30,415 nucleotides of DNA, from the NCBI GenBank assembly GCA_035366835.1, contig DAOSIS010000039.1:1-30415 (forward strand). Reading direction: 5' to 3'. Origin of the DNA: UBA6109 sp035366835 (GTDB lineage: Bacteria; Desulfobacterota; Syntrophia; Syntrophales; UBA6109). Positions 7,357 through 16,076 of the stretch are shown here, in pieces (within the stretch, counting starts at the first letter, position 1; each line of letters starts with the position of its first letter). Both the position numbers and the translations under genes were made by a program. The notes under the pieces are model-generated. The model had not been told where the DNA came from and searched no databases. It saw only the letters and a list, made by a program, of their open reading frames with translations.

Positions 7357-7429
7357 GACTGCCACTCCGCCGTGCATGGAAAGGATTCTGCGAAGATTCT
7401 GGATAGGGCCCGATGGAAAGCGGATACGG

Positions 7430-7608
7430 TTTTGTCGATTCGACTTTCGTGAGGGGTTTGTCCGGCGGAGCAAGGAAACCGGTGCGGAACCGGTGCTGCC
7501 CCGCAACTGTGAGCGGAACGAAATCCACGGTATGCCACTGGGGTTCCCCGAGGAAACCCGGGAAGGCGTGGAAAGTAGGATGCCGTGAGCCAGGAAACTT
7601 GGCCGCCG
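7430..7608 (+). promoter_or_regulatory. cobalamin (adenosylcobalamin) riboswitch
   Basis: A structured leader before the TonB receptor. Seen in order: aaccGGTGC, GGTGCTGCCCCGCAACTGTGAGCGG, the gCCACTGGGG segment, a CCCGGGAAGGCG segment, and the B12 box AGCCAGGAAACTTGGCC at 7588-7604. These are the hallmark conserved elements of the cobalamin riboswitch. Between it and the ATG, TTTCCC (7624-7629) pairs with GGGAAA (7634-7639), whose arm touches the AAGGAG ribosome binding site, so control is probably translational (inference). Binding of B12 would lower receptor synthesis. The 5' boundary is approximate. Confidence 0.95.
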
Positions 7609-7650
7609 GAGATGGAAAACGATTTTCCCGCGGGGGAAAGGAGAAAAGTC

Positions 7651-9723
7651 ATGAAGATTCGGTGGACATGGTTTTTCGTTTTGGCATTCGCGTTGGCGGG
7701 CGGCTCACGCGACGGATTCGCCGCCCAGGAGGGGAAGGGTTCATCGGGGCCGGCCGTCACGCTGGAAGAGGTTGTCATCACGGCGACGCGTGACACGGAA
7801 GAGATCCGCAAGGTGCCGGCCAGCGTGTCCGTCATCACGGCGGAGGACATCAGGAAATCCGGCGCCGCGAATGTCGTCGAGCTCCTGGACAAGCTGGAGG
7901 GGATTCAATTCCGCAGTTTCAGCGGCAACCCCGCGCAGTCCTTCATCGACATGCGCGGCTTCGGGGGCGACACCCCCTTCGGGAAGACGCTGGTCATGCT
8001 GGACGGCAGGCGTCTGAACCGGCCCGACCTGTCGTCGATGAACTGGATGCAGATCCCGCTGAGCAACATCGAGAGGATCGAAATCGTCCGCGGGCCCGGG
8101 AGCGTCCTCTACGGCGATGCGGCCATCGGCGGCGTCATCAATATCCTGACCAAGAAGGGGAAGGGGAAGCCGCAGGTCGCCGCCTCCTTCACGGCCGGGA
8201 GCTACGGGCTCCACGACGAGCAGGTAGGTGTCAGCGGGGCCGCGGACAAGTGGAGCTATTCGCTGAACGGGGAGAATCATTTCAGCTTCGGATACCGGGA
8301 CCGGTCGAAATACTCGTCCCGGAACGCGGGCTTCGAGGCGGGATATGCGGCAAACGACTGGCTCGGCCTTTCCCTGGGGCTCTCCTTCAACAAGACCGAT
8401 TTCCAGATGCCCGGCGCCCTGACCAGGGCGCAGATGGAGCAGGACCGCCGGCAGTATCAGCCCGCCACGCCGGCGAACTGGACGAACGCAGCGCCCGACG
8501 ACGACGGCGCGGATACGTACACGAACGTCAATATCGGCGCGACGTCGCTGCTGGGCTCCCTGGGGAGATTCGACGTCAATTTCCTCTATGGCCGGAAGCA
8601 CATCGAGAACAACATGCCTTCCTTCTGGTCCAACAAATACTCGGATACGGAGATTGAGACCTATGGGTTGACCCCGAAGTATGTCCTGGACCGGGAGATC
8701 TGCGGTTTCAAGAACAAGCTGACTCTGGGGGCCGACTGGTACCACGAGCCTTATGAAAAGACGTTCTTCGGCACCCGGGAACGGGCGACGAAGAATTCGG
8801 TGGCCGACCTTTCGCGGGACAGCTTCGGGACCTACGTCCGTGACGAATTTCACCTCTTCGATCCCCTGATCCTCAGTGTCGGGATCAGGCAGGACAGGAC
8901 GATCCAGAAAGGGAGGAACAGCGACTTCACGACGCCGGCCAACAATTTCGACGACGAAAAGGTTCACCAGGCGGAGGCCTATGAGGCGGGCCTCACCTAT
9001 CTTTTCGGGAAGGCATCCAGCGTTTACGCGAAATACGCCACCGTGTACCGCATCCCCTTCATTGACGAGCAGGCCAGTTTCAACGGCTGGGGAGGCGGCT
9101 TCAACCGGGACCTGGAGAAGGAGACGGGAAGGAGCATGGAGGTGGGGATGCAGCTGTCGCCGTCGGCGGACCTGAAACTGAGCCTGTCGCTGTTCCGGAT
9201 CGACATGGAAGACGAGATCGCCTGGGACGCGGTGGCAAACAAGAACCGGAACATGGACAAGACCCGGCACGAAGGGGCGGAGATGTCGGCATCGTACCGG
9301 CTCGTGGACTGGGCGAAGATCTATGGGAACTTCACCTACCATCGGGCGACGTTCGAGGCGGGGCAGTACAACATGAAGGAAGTGCCCCTGGCCCCCGACA
9401 GGATCGTCAATGCGGGGATGGAGCTGAACCTGCCCTTTTCGCTCGTGCTGCGCCCAGAAGCGCGCCATGTCGCCGCGTGCTTCCTGAGCGGCGACTTCGA
9501 CAACAATACGGACAAGGTCGAGTCCTACACCCTCTACAATCTCTATCTTTTCTACCGGCCGCCGGCGGAAAAGTGGAGGTTCTCGGCCTTCCTGGGCGTG
9601 GAGAACCTTTTCGACAAGAAATACGTGAACTTCGGAACCGACAACGTCTCCTGGGGAGGCGAGAACACCTACTACCCGGCGCCTGGGATGACCTGGCGCG
9701 GCGGCGTTTCACTGTCGTTCTGA
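7651..9723 (+). CDS. btuB: TonB-dependent outer-membrane receptor, BtuB-type
   Basis: A 690-residue outer-membrane gated barrel that moves a scarce nutrient, most likely cobalamin, into the periplasm with TonB energy. Seen: signal peptide ending near GFAA, TonB box EEVVITATR (39-47), plug domain with VRGPGSVLYGDAAIGGVINIL, a long barrel region rich in alternating strands, the FLGVENLFDKKYVNFGTDN segment and a terminal Phe (SLSF) as needed for BAM insertion. The ATG at 7651 follows AAGGAG. An in-frame GTG further upstream falls inside the riboswitch and is rejected. Regulation by the cobalamin riboswitch is the main evidence for the substrate. bioY follows 13 bases after the stop. Confidence 0.93.
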   Translation: MKIRWTWFFVLAFALAGGSRDGFAAQEGKGSSGPAVTLEEVVITATRDTEEIRKVPASVSVITAEDIRKSGAANVVELLDKLEGIQFRSFSGNPAQSFIDMRGFGGDTPFGKTLVMLDGRRLNRPDLSSMNWMQIPLSNIERIEIVRGPGSVLYGDAAIGGVINILTKKGKGKPQVAASFTAGSYGLHDEQVGVSGAADKWSYSLNGENHFSFGYRDRSKYSSRNAGFEAGYAANDWLGLSLGLSFNKTDFQMPGALTRAQMEQDRRQYQPATPANWTNAAPDDDGADTYTNVNIGATSLLGSLGRFDVNFLYGRKHIENNMPSFWSNKYSDTEIETYGLTPKYVLDREICGFKNKLTLGADWYHEPYEKTFFGTRERATKNSVADLSRDSFGTYVRDEFHLFDPLILSVGIRQDRTIQKGRNSDFTTPANNFDDEKVHQAEAYEAGLTYLFGKASSVYAKYATVYRIPFIDEQASFNGWGGGFNRDLEKETGRSMEVGMQLSPSADLKLSLSLFRIDMEDEIAWDAVANKNRNMDKTRHEGAEMSASYRLVDWAKIYGNFTYHRATFEAGQYNMKEVPLAPDRIVNAGMELNLPFSLVLRPEARHVAACFLSGDFDNNTDKVESYTLYNLYLFYRPPAEKWRFSAFLGVENLFDKKYVNFGTDNVSWGGENTYYPAPGMTWRGGVSLSF

Positions 9724-9736
9724 GGAGGGGAGTTTC

Positions 9737-10282
9737 ATGGAAAGATCGTCCCTGCGCGGACGGATCTACGCCTCGATGTTCGGGGCGCTCACCGCTGTCG
9801 GCGCCTACATCGTGATCCCGGTTCCACCGGTCCCGGTGACGATGCAGACGTTTTTTCTGTACCTGGCGGCCTGCCTTCTGGGCGGGCCGCTGGGCGCCTG
9901 GAGCCAGATCGTCTATGTCCTGATCGGCGCCATCGGCCTGCCCGTCTTCGCCGCCGGGAAAGGCGGGCTGGGCGTCCTGCTGGGGCCCACCGGCGGCTAC
10001 CTGATCGGTTTCATCGTCGGCGCCTATGTCACCGGTCGGCTGGCGCGGGCTGGAAAGCCGGCCGGCGCCTTCCGGCTTCTCCTTGCCATGGTTGCGGGGA
10101 CGGCCTGCCTCTACGCCCTGGGCGTCGCCCAGCTCATGGTCGTGGCGAAGCTGTCGCCGGCCAAGGCCCTGGCGGTCGGGATCGTGCCTTTCCTTCCAGG
10201 GGACGCCGCCAAGATGGCGGCGGCCGTCTTCATCGTCCGGATGCTGAGGAACCGCATGCCCTTTCGGGGAGCGCCGCAATGA
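9737..10282 (+). CDS. bioY: biotin transporter substrate-binding (S) component BioY
   Basis: Integral membrane protein (181 residues, about six hydrophobic segments) that binds biotin in ECF-type importers. Seen: the BioY hallmarks IPVPPVPVTMQTFFLYLAACLLGG and LIGAIGLPVFAAGKGGLGVLLGPTGGYLIGF. AGGAGG precedes the ATG. The stop overlaps the ATG of the ATPase gene (ATGA), and the transmembrane component follows in the same way, so this is a complete dedicated BioMNY system and not a stand-alone BioY. It lies in the same direction directly after the riboswitch-controlled receptor and may be in the same transcript. Confidence 0.95.
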   Translation: MERSSLRGRIYASMFGALTAVGAYIVIPVPPVPVTMQTFFLYLAACLLGGPLGAWSQIVYVLIGAIGLPVFAAGKGGLGVLLGPTGGYLIGFIVGAYVTGRLARAGKPAGAFRLLLAMVAGTACLYALGVAQLMVVAKLSPAKALAVGIVPFLPGDAAKMAAAVFIVRMLRNRMPFRGAPQ

Positions 10283-11136
10283 TCGTCGTGGACCGGGTGA
10301 CCTTCGCCTATGAAACGGCGGGCGCGCCTGCGCTTCGGGAAGCGTCCCTGACCATCCGCGAAGGGGAGTACGTCGGCCTCATCGGCGCCAACGGCTGCGG
10401 CAAGACGACGCTGATCCGGCAGCTCAACGCCCTCCTCCTGCCCGCTGAGGGTTCCGTCACCGTCGACGGCCTGGACACCAGGGACCGTGCCGCCGTTGCG
10501 GAGATCCGCCGGCGTGTTGGCATGTCCTTCCAGAATCCGGAGCATCAGATCGTCGGCATGACCGTCGAGGAGGACGTGGCCTTCGGTCCCGGGAACATGG
10601 GGCTGCCCACACCGGAATTGCGGCGTCGCGTCGACGAAGCCCTGGCGGCCGTCGGCATCGCGGCCCTGGCCGGACGCCTGCCCCATACCCTCTCCGGGGG
10701 CGAAAAGCGCCTCGTCACGATCGCCGGCGTCATCGCCACGGATCCCCGGTACATCGCCTTCGACGAGCCTTCGGCCTACCTCGACCCCGCCGCCCGGCGC
10801 CGCGTGCTGGCGCTGATCCGGTCCCTGAACCGGGAGCGGGGAATCGGGATCGTGCACGTCGCCCACGATGCGCGCGAGATCGTCCACGCGGACCGCGTGG
10901 CCGTCATGGAGGCCGGCGCCATCCGCTGCGAAGGGAGCCCGCGCGACGTCCTCACCGATCGGGAGATGCTCCGCGGTCTGGGGCTGGATGCGCCGCCGGC
11001 CGTGGAGATCATCGAGCGGCTGCGGGAGGCGGGCGTCGGCGTGAAGGGAGGCGCCCTGACGTTGAAGGAAGCCGCCGCCGAGGTCGCCGCCCATATCCGG
11101 AGCGTTGCGCCGGGCGGCGGGGCGGAGGAGCGATGA
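10279..11136 (+). CDS. bioM: ECF transporter ATPase (BioM/EcfA-like)
   Basis: ATPase of an energy-coupling-factor importer, 285 residues. Seen: Walker A GANGCGKT (36-43), the Q-loop region SFQNPEHQIVGMTVEEDVAFGP that is diagnostic of CbiO/EcfA ATPases, signature LSGGEKRL (138-145), Walker B with FDEP (161-164) and switch His in IVHVAHDAREI. A ~50-residue extension after the ABC core carries no recognised motif. One ATPase gene is present, so it probably forms a homodimer. It overlaps bioY by four bases and the EcfT gene by four bases. The symbol reflects the bioYMN context. Confidence 0.92.
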   Translation: MIVVDRVTFAYETAGAPALREASLTIREGEYVGLIGANGCGKTTLIRQLNALLLPAEGSVTVDGLDTRDRAAVAEIRRRVGMSFQNPEHQIVGMTVEEDVAFGPGNMGLPTPELRRRVDEALAAVGIAALAGRLPHTLSGGEKRLVTIAGVIATDPRYIAFDEPSAYLDPAARRRVLALIRSLNRERGIGIVHVAHDAREIVHADRVAVMEAGAIRCEGSPRDVLTDREMLRGLGLDAPPAVEIIERLREAGVGVKGGALTLKEAAAEVAAHIRSVAPGGGAEER

Positions 11137-11924
11137 TCCGTCCTACGGGATACCTGGCCCGGGAAACGGTGCTTCACCGTCTGGACCCGCGGATCAAGAT
11201 CCTGGCCGTGTTCGTTCTCAGCGCGGGCGTCTTCGCCGCCAACGCCGCCGGGGCGGTCCTCATCACGGCGGCCCTTGCGGCCGTCGCCTGTCTCCTCCGC
11301 GTCGGTCCTTCCCGGCTGCTGGCCGAAGTCCGGCCCATGGTCCCCTTAATCGCGCTCCTGTTTCTCCTCCAGGCCTTCTTTGCGGAAGGCAAACCGGTCG
11401 AGGTCCCCCTGCTGCGCGGCCTTGGCGTCAGCCTGCAGGGCATCCGCCTGGGCCTCTTCGTGGGCTGGCAGTTCGCCTGCCTCCTGACGACGGCCTCCTT
11501 CCTCACCATGACCACGGCGCCCTCGGAGATCGTCGCGGCGATCGAACGGATCCTGCACCCGTTGCGGCGCCTGGGGGTCCCGTCGCGCGATCTCGCCATG
11601 GGGGCGTCGGTCGCCCTGCGCTTCCTGCCCGTCTATCTCGAAGAGCTGGATCGCATCCGGACGGCCCGGGCCGCCCGGGGCGGCGGCGGGCCGCGGCAGG
11701 GCATCGGGGCGCGATTCCGGGCCGCCCGGATGACGGCGGTTCAGGTCCTGCTGGGAACCTTCCGGAGGGCCGGGGAACTGGCCGATGCCATCGAGGCGCG
11801 CGGATATGCGGGGCAGCCCGCAACGACGCTCCGCGAGCTGCGGATAGCGGGTCCCGACCGGATCGCCCTCGTTTGCCTGGCCCTTTTTGCAGCGGGCTTG
11901 ACGGCGGGGCGCATTTGGGGGTAA
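11133..11924 (+). CDS. bioN: ECF transporter transmembrane component (BioN/EcfT-like)
   Basis: Membrane coupling protein that links the S component BioY to the ATPase, 263 residues. Seen: N-terminal LHRLDPRIKIL typical of CbiQ/EcfT, several hydrophobic segments, and two coupling motifs: ARG at 181-183 (RTARAARG) and AIEARGY (219-225), which are the ATPase-docking Ala-Arg-Gly motifs. It overlaps the ATPase stop by four bases. No terminator is visible between it and the RNase D gene. Substrate assignment follows BioY. Confidence 0.92.
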   Translation: MIRPTGYLARETVLHRLDPRIKILAVFVLSAGVFAANAAGAVLITAALAAVACLLRVGPSRLLAEVRPMVPLIALLFLLQAFFAEGKPVEVPLLRGLGVSLQGIRLGLFVGWQFACLLTTASFLTMTTAPSEIVAAIERILHPLRRLGVPSRDLAMGASVALRFLPVYLEELDRIRTARAARGGGGPRQGIGARFRAARMTAVQVLLGTFRRAGELADAIEARGYAGQPATTLRELRIAGPDRIALVCLALFAAGLTAGRIWG

Positions 11925-11957
11925 GAGGTCCGAAAGTTCCGTTCCGATCGGGTGAAG

Positions 11958-12830
11958 ATGTCCGATACGTGGTGGGTGGATTCACGGGAGATTCTGGAGG
12001 AGGCCCTTCGCGAACTCAGCGCATCGGCCGCCGCCGGTCTCGATACGGAATACGACTCCTTCCGCTATTTCCGCGAGAAGCTCTGTCTGATTCAGCTCAC
12101 CAATGAAAAGCACACATACCTCGTCGATCCCCTGGCGGGCTTCGACCTTTCCGGACTGGGACGCCTTTTCGCAGACCCCGCGGTCGTCAAGGTGACCCAT
12201 GCCGGCGACAACGACCTGCGCATCCTCAAGCGGGACTATGGATTTTCCTTCGCGGGCTTTTTCGACACGCACCGCGCCGCCTCGCTCCTGGGAGACCGCC
12301 AGCTGTCCCTGTCCACCCTGATCGGCCTGCACCTGGGCGTACAGATCGATAAGAAGCGGTCGACGCAGCGCTCCCGATGGGAAAACCGCCCCCTGACGGC
12401 CGAGCAACTGCGCTACGCCGCCGAAGACACCTCCTTTCTCGTTCCCCTGTACCGCAAGCTCGCCGCGGACCTTCGCGAACGGAATCTGGAAGCCGAGGCG
12501 CAGAGGCTCTTCGAGCAGATGTGCGCGGCCGAGTGGCACGAGAAGCGCTTCAACCCGCTGGGGCACCTGTACGTCGAGGGATACGAGACGCTTATGGAAG
12601 ATCAGCGGGCGAGACTGGCGAGGCTGTACCGGTGGCGCTTCGCGCAGGCGAAGCGGAAGAACATGGCGGTCTTCCGCGTGCTCTCCGATCCGGAGCTGAT
12701 CGCCCTTTGCCGGTCTGGGGAGACGACGCCGGCCGGACTCGTCGGATCGGGGGCGCTGTCGGCGGAAAAGGCGCGCCGCCTCGGCGCGGATATCGTCCCG
12801 CTGATGGAGGAGTTGCGGGAAACGGAGTGA
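11958..12830 (+). CDS. rnd: ribonuclease D-like 3'-5' exonuclease with HRDC domain
   Basis: DEDDy-family 3'-5' exonuclease expected to trim tRNA and other RNA ends. Seen: Exo I GLDTEYD (Asp29, Glu31), Exo II HAGDNDLRILKRD (Asp86), Exo III YAAEDTSFLVPLY (Tyr153, Asp157), and a C-terminal HRDC-like helical region (~205-285: LYRWRFAQAKRKNMAVFRVLSDPELIAL). At 290 residues it is shorter than E. coli RNase D, with one HRDC domain instead of two. The ATG at 11958 is chosen; a GTG two codons earlier is possible, and neither has a strong ribosome binding site. It converges on the MltD-like gene with a ten-base gap. Confidence 0.88.
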   Translation: MSDTWWVDSREILEEALRELSASAAAGLDTEYDSFRYFREKLCLIQLTNEKHTYLVDPLAGFDLSGLGRLFADPAVVKVTHAGDNDLRILKRDYGFSFAGFFDTHRAASLLGDRQLSLSTLIGLHLGVQIDKKRSTQRSRWENRPLTAEQLRYAAEDTSFLVPLYRKLAADLRERNLEAEAQRLFEQMCAAEWHEKRFNPLGHLYVEGYETLMEDQRARLARLYRWRFAQAKRKNMAVFRVLSDPELIALCRSGETTPAGLVGSGALSAEKARRLGADIVPLMEELRETE

Positions 12831-12840
12831 CCGGCCGGTT

Positions 12841-13986
12841 TCAGCGCGTCCCGCCGTTCCCGTTCGTCCGCGCGGACTCTGCGAAGATGAAGAGCTTCTC
12901 TCCGGGCTGGAGCGGTCTCTTCCGATCCGTCCGGTTCCAGATCATGAGCGCCGGGAGCGGCACATCGAAACGCTGCGCAATTCCCGAAAGCGTATCCCCC
13001 TTCTTCACCGTGTAGACGAAATTCCAGCGCTCCGCCAGCCACTGCTCCATGAGCTTTTCCAGGCGCTGCTGAAATCCCGCCGCGGAGCCCCTGGGGACGA
13101 GGATCGTCCTTGTCCCCTCGACGAGGTAGTAGCCGCGGATCTCCGGGTTCAGGTCCTTGATCCCCTTGAAGGACGTGTTGGCCGCCTGGGCAATGAGAAA
13201 GATGGGGGTATCTTTGGTCGCTTTCACTTCCACGGCTTCCGTGTCGACGGGCCGGTAAAGGTCGTCCCCGTTCAGGGTGAAGCCGTAGGCGCGGGGGTTT
13301 GTGTGGACCATCTTGGCCGCGATGGCCCGGAACACGTACTGCTGGGTCTCCAGCGGCAGGTACAGGCGGTAATAGTCGTTCGTGTTCTGCACGAGGATTT
13401 CGGCCTTCAGGCCTTCCTCGCCCATGTTGTAGGCGGCGGCGGCCAGCGTCCAGGATTTCAGGTCGGCGTACAGCGACTTCAGGTAGGCGATGGCGGCCCT
13501 CGTCGAATGGGGAAGGCTCCGACGTTCGTCGATTTCGCTGTTGACGACCATGCCGAATCGGGCCGCCGTCGGGTCGATGAACTGCCAGAAACCGCGCGCC
13601 CCCCGGTTCGAGCCGATGTGGGGCAGGAGGGCGCTCTCGATGATCGCCATGTACTTGAGGTCGGACGGCATCTCGTTGCGCCTGAGTTCCTCTTCGATGT
13701 ACGGCACGTGACGGCCCGCCCGTTTGAGCCAGAGGATCGTCTGGGGACGGTTCCAGATCGTCGTGAGCAGTTCCTTCTCGAGACGCTCGCGGACATCGGG
13801 TTCGCCGAGAGGCACGGGCTCGCCGCAGAAGTCGAGGGGGCCCTGCACGCGGATCGACGAGATCAAAAAAGGGGCCGACGCCGTGTCGGCGTGCGAGGCC
13901 GACGGAGGCGTCGCGATCTTCTGCGCCCGGGCGGGAGCGGCGGAAACGGCAAGGACCACGATCGCGGCAATCAGCAACTTCTTCAT
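12841..13986 (-). CDS. MltD-like membrane-bound lytic murein transglycosylase with LysM domain
   Basis: Periplasmic enzyme that cleaves peptidoglycan glycan strands non-hydrolytically. Seen: cleavable signal peptide (ending near PARAQ), family 1 lytic transglycosylase core with catalytic Glu117 in MAIIESALLPHIGSNRGARGFWQF, AAAYNMGEEGLK, and one C-terminal LysM domain (~328-372, YTVKKGDTLSGIAQRF). The family typically has two or more LysM repeats in E. coli MltD; one is evident here. There is no lipobox. Its ATG overlaps the stop of the upstream CoA-transferase/GNAT gene (ATGA), so the two are translationally coupled despite unrelated functions. Confidence 0.9.
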   Translation of the reverse strand: MKKLLIAAIVVLAVSAAPARAQKIATPPSASHADTASAPFLISSIRVQGPLDFCGEPVPLGEPDVRERLEKELLTTIWNRPQTILWLKRAGRHVPYIEEELRRNEMPSDLKYMAIIESALLPHIGSNRGARGFWQFIDPTAARFGMVVNSEIDERRSLPHSTRAAIAYLKSLYADLKSWTLAAAAYNMGEEGLKAEILVQNTNDYYRLYLPLETQQYVFRAIAAKMVHTNPRAYGFTLNGDDLYRPVDTEAVEVKATKDTPIFLIAQAANTSFKGIKDLNPEIRGYYLVEGTRTILVPRGSAAGFQQRLEKLMEQWLAERWNFVYTVKKGDTLSGIAQRFDVPLPALMIWNRTDRKRPLQPGEKLFIFAESARTNGNGGTR

Positions 13987-15866
13987 GACGGGAAACCCTT
14001 TACCTCGGCTTCATTCTCCTTCGCAGAGAAGGGGATGGAAAGTGCGTAGATGCCGCCGTCGAGGACGGCCCGCACCGGATAGGGCGACCGCTCGAAGACC
14101 TTGAGCATCGCCTTGTTGTCCGCGAGCACATCGGCCGAGAACCCCTCGATGCCTTCCTCCCGGGCCTTCTTGATGAGGAGCATGAAGAGAAACGACGCGA
14201 TCCCCAGGCCCTGGTACGCCTCGTCGACGACGAAGGCCGTATCGGCGTACGGCCGGCCCTTGCTCAGGACGTAGCGGGCCTCGGCGATGATTTTTTCCTG
14301 CCCCCCTTCCTCGATCACGCCGACGATGGACATCGTCCGGCGGTAATCCACGTTTACGTATTCCTGCATCTTGCCGTGGGGCATGGCCTTCACGGGGCTG
14401 AAGTAGCGGTAGTACACGGCCCGGTCCGAAAACCGGTAGAAGAGGCGCCGCATCCCATCCTCGTCGGAGGGTTTGATGGCCCGGAACCGCACGGTGAGGC
14501 CGCCCTTGAAGGTGTGGGCGCAGGCGATTTTCTCGGGGTACATGTGCCCGGATTCGGCCAGGTAGATCTGGTCCTGGTACAGGATCCGGAACCCCTTGGC
14601 CTGGCGGACAAGCTCCGCGCGGTCGTCGGGGTGGGCGATTTCGATCAGGGCCTGTGCCCGTTCCCGGACCGTGCGGCCCCGGAGATAGGCGACGCCGTAC
14701 TCGGTGGCGATCATGTCCAGGGATTCCCGGTTGGGGAACTGGTAGGGGAAGTCCTCGATGGAGATCATGATGTTCGGCGCGCCCTTCCGGTTCCGGCTGG
14801 GCAGGGCGAAGATCGTCCGGCCGTTCCGGGAAAAGGCGGCCCCCATGAAGAGCTCCTGGACGGCCCCGGGCGCCGCCGTCATGTTCCCCCTGCCGATATG
14901 GAGCGCGATGTTGCCCGTCAGGTCGGCCTTCCGCGCCGGCAGGATGCCCACGAAACCGCTGTTCAGGCTGACGTTCTTGGGATCGGAGACCACGTCCAGC
15001 GGCTGGAACTCCACGAGGGGATTGCGGTCAAGCCAGCGCAGCAGCTCCGCCGTGCCCAGGGCGTAGGAGGCGAGCGACTTGCCGCGGAAGAAATCCTTCT
15101 GGCGGTTCGTGACGGCGCCGCTTCTCACCAGGTCCATGAGCGCATCGGTGAAGAAGGGCGTGTGGATGCCGAGGTCGTGCTTGGTCTGGAGCTGTCGGCC
15201 GAGCGCCTCGTAGAGCGGTCCGATCGCGAAGGAGATGCAGCTGCCGTCCTCCACGACGGCGGCCACGTTGGCGGCGATCTTGTGAAAGACCTCGTCGACG
15301 GGCCAGCGGGGCACGTACAGGGGCGGCTCCGTCGCGTCTACGAAGAAGTCGAAATCGTCGACGTGCACCAGCGTGTCGCCGAGCGTGAAGGGGATCTGGC
15401 CGTTGATCTCGCCGACGACGAAGGGGGCCTTTTCGATGGCGTACCGCGATACGTCGACGCCCACGCCGAGGCTGACGTATCCGCTCTCGTCGGGCGGGGT
15501 GACCTGGATGAAGGCGGCATCGATGCGCAGCACGCCGGACTTGAAGAGCCAGGGGATGCGGGAGAAGCGGCTGGGGACGAGGTCGACACGTCCTTCCCGG
15601 ATCGCCTTGCTGGCGATCCAGCCGGAGAAGAAGGTCTTCAGGCGGTACCGGTTGGCGTAGCGCTCGTCGATGGAAACGGTGTCGCCGAGGCTGACCAGTT
15701 GGATCAGCTCCAGGTCCTGGAGGTTTGTCGCCTCCGCGGCCATCAGATGCTTCACCAGCGTCTGCGGTTCGGCCGTCCCCGTGCCGAGGAAGATGCTCAT
15801 ACCCGGTTCAACGGCGGCCATCACCTTCCCGGGGGAAACGACTTTTTCTTTCCAGCGGTTGTCCAT
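13983..15866 (-). CDS. acetyl-CoA hydrolase/CoA-transferase family protein fused to GNAT acetyltransferase
   Basis: A 627-residue two-domain protein. Residues ~1-430 are an acetyl-CoA hydrolase/4-hydroxybutyrate CoA-transferase-type module (FLGTGTAEPQTL, GEINGQIPFTLGDT, GFVGILPARKADLTGNIALH, ATEYGVAYLRGRTVRERAQALIEIAHP). Residues ~460-625 are a GNAT domain with acetyl-CoA loop EAYQGLGIASFL. The family uses a glutamate nucleophile in a (S/T)E-x3-DG-type motif; the matching segment here is GIHTPFFTDA, with Pro237 where Glu is expected, so transferase chemistry is doubtful. The start at 15866 follows GAGGAA. Fusions of this kind are known in deltaproteobacteria; the substrate is unknown. Regulation of, or by, acyl-CoA is a guess. 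Confidence 0.85.
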   Translation of the reverse strand: MDNRWKEKVVSPGKVMAAVEPGMSIFLGTGTAEPQTLVKHLMAAEATNLQDLELIQLVSLGDTVSIDERYANRYRLKTFFSGWIASKAIREGRVDLVPSRFSRIPWLFKSGVLRIDAAFIQVTPPDESGYVSLGVGVDVSRYAIEKAPFVVGEINGQIPFTLGDTLVHVDDFDFFVDATEPPLYVPRWPVDEVFHKIAANVAAVVEDGSCISFAIGPLYEALGRQLQTKHDLGIHTPFFTDALMDLVRSGAVTNRQKDFFRGKSLASYALGTAELLRWLDRNPLVEFQPLDVVSDPKNVSLNSGFVGILPARKADLTGNIALHIGRGNMTAAPGAVQELFMGAAFSRNGRTIFALPSRNRKGAPNIMISIEDFPYQFPNRESLDMIATEYGVAYLRGRTVRERAQALIEIAHPDDRAELVRQAKGFRILYQDQIYLAESGHMYPEKIACAHTFKGGLTVRFRAIKPSDEDGMRRLFYRFSDRAVYYRYFSPVKAMPHGKMQEYVNVDYRRTMSIVGVIEEGGQEKIIAEARYVLSKGRPYADTAFVVDEAYQGLGIASFLFMLLIKKAREEGIEGFSADVLADNKAMLKVFERSPYPVRAVLDGGIYALSIPFSAKENEAEVKGFPS

Positions 15867-15947
15867 ATCATTCCTCGGCGGTGCCGGACGCACGGCACGC
15901 CTTCCCTCTCGCGCGGGCGGGAAGCGTTGCGTCGGCAGCCCTTTTTC

Positions 15948-15977
15948 ATTAGTGCCCTGCCGCGGGCCGCTTGTCAA
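15948..15977 (-). promoter_or_regulatory. promoter candidate for the CoA-transferase/GNAT gene
   Basis: On the minus strand a perfect TTGACA (15977-15972) is followed, after 18 bases, by ACTAAT (15953-15948). This places a start of transcription about 75 bases before the ATG at 15866. Confidence 0.45.
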
Positions 15978-16076
15978 GAGAAGCCCGCGCGGGAAGAGGC
16001 CCCTGCGGGTTCAGCAGACCAGACGGATCAATTGACGGAAAGAAGAAATCGATGAAATTCTACGGGGAAAATGCGC

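Noticed and set aside
7741..9468. Long open frame (575 codons) antisense to btuB
   Set aside because: Arg/Val/Pro-rich composition with no family resemblance. It is produced by GC-rich codon use of the receptor gene, which has a full set of TonB-receptor features.
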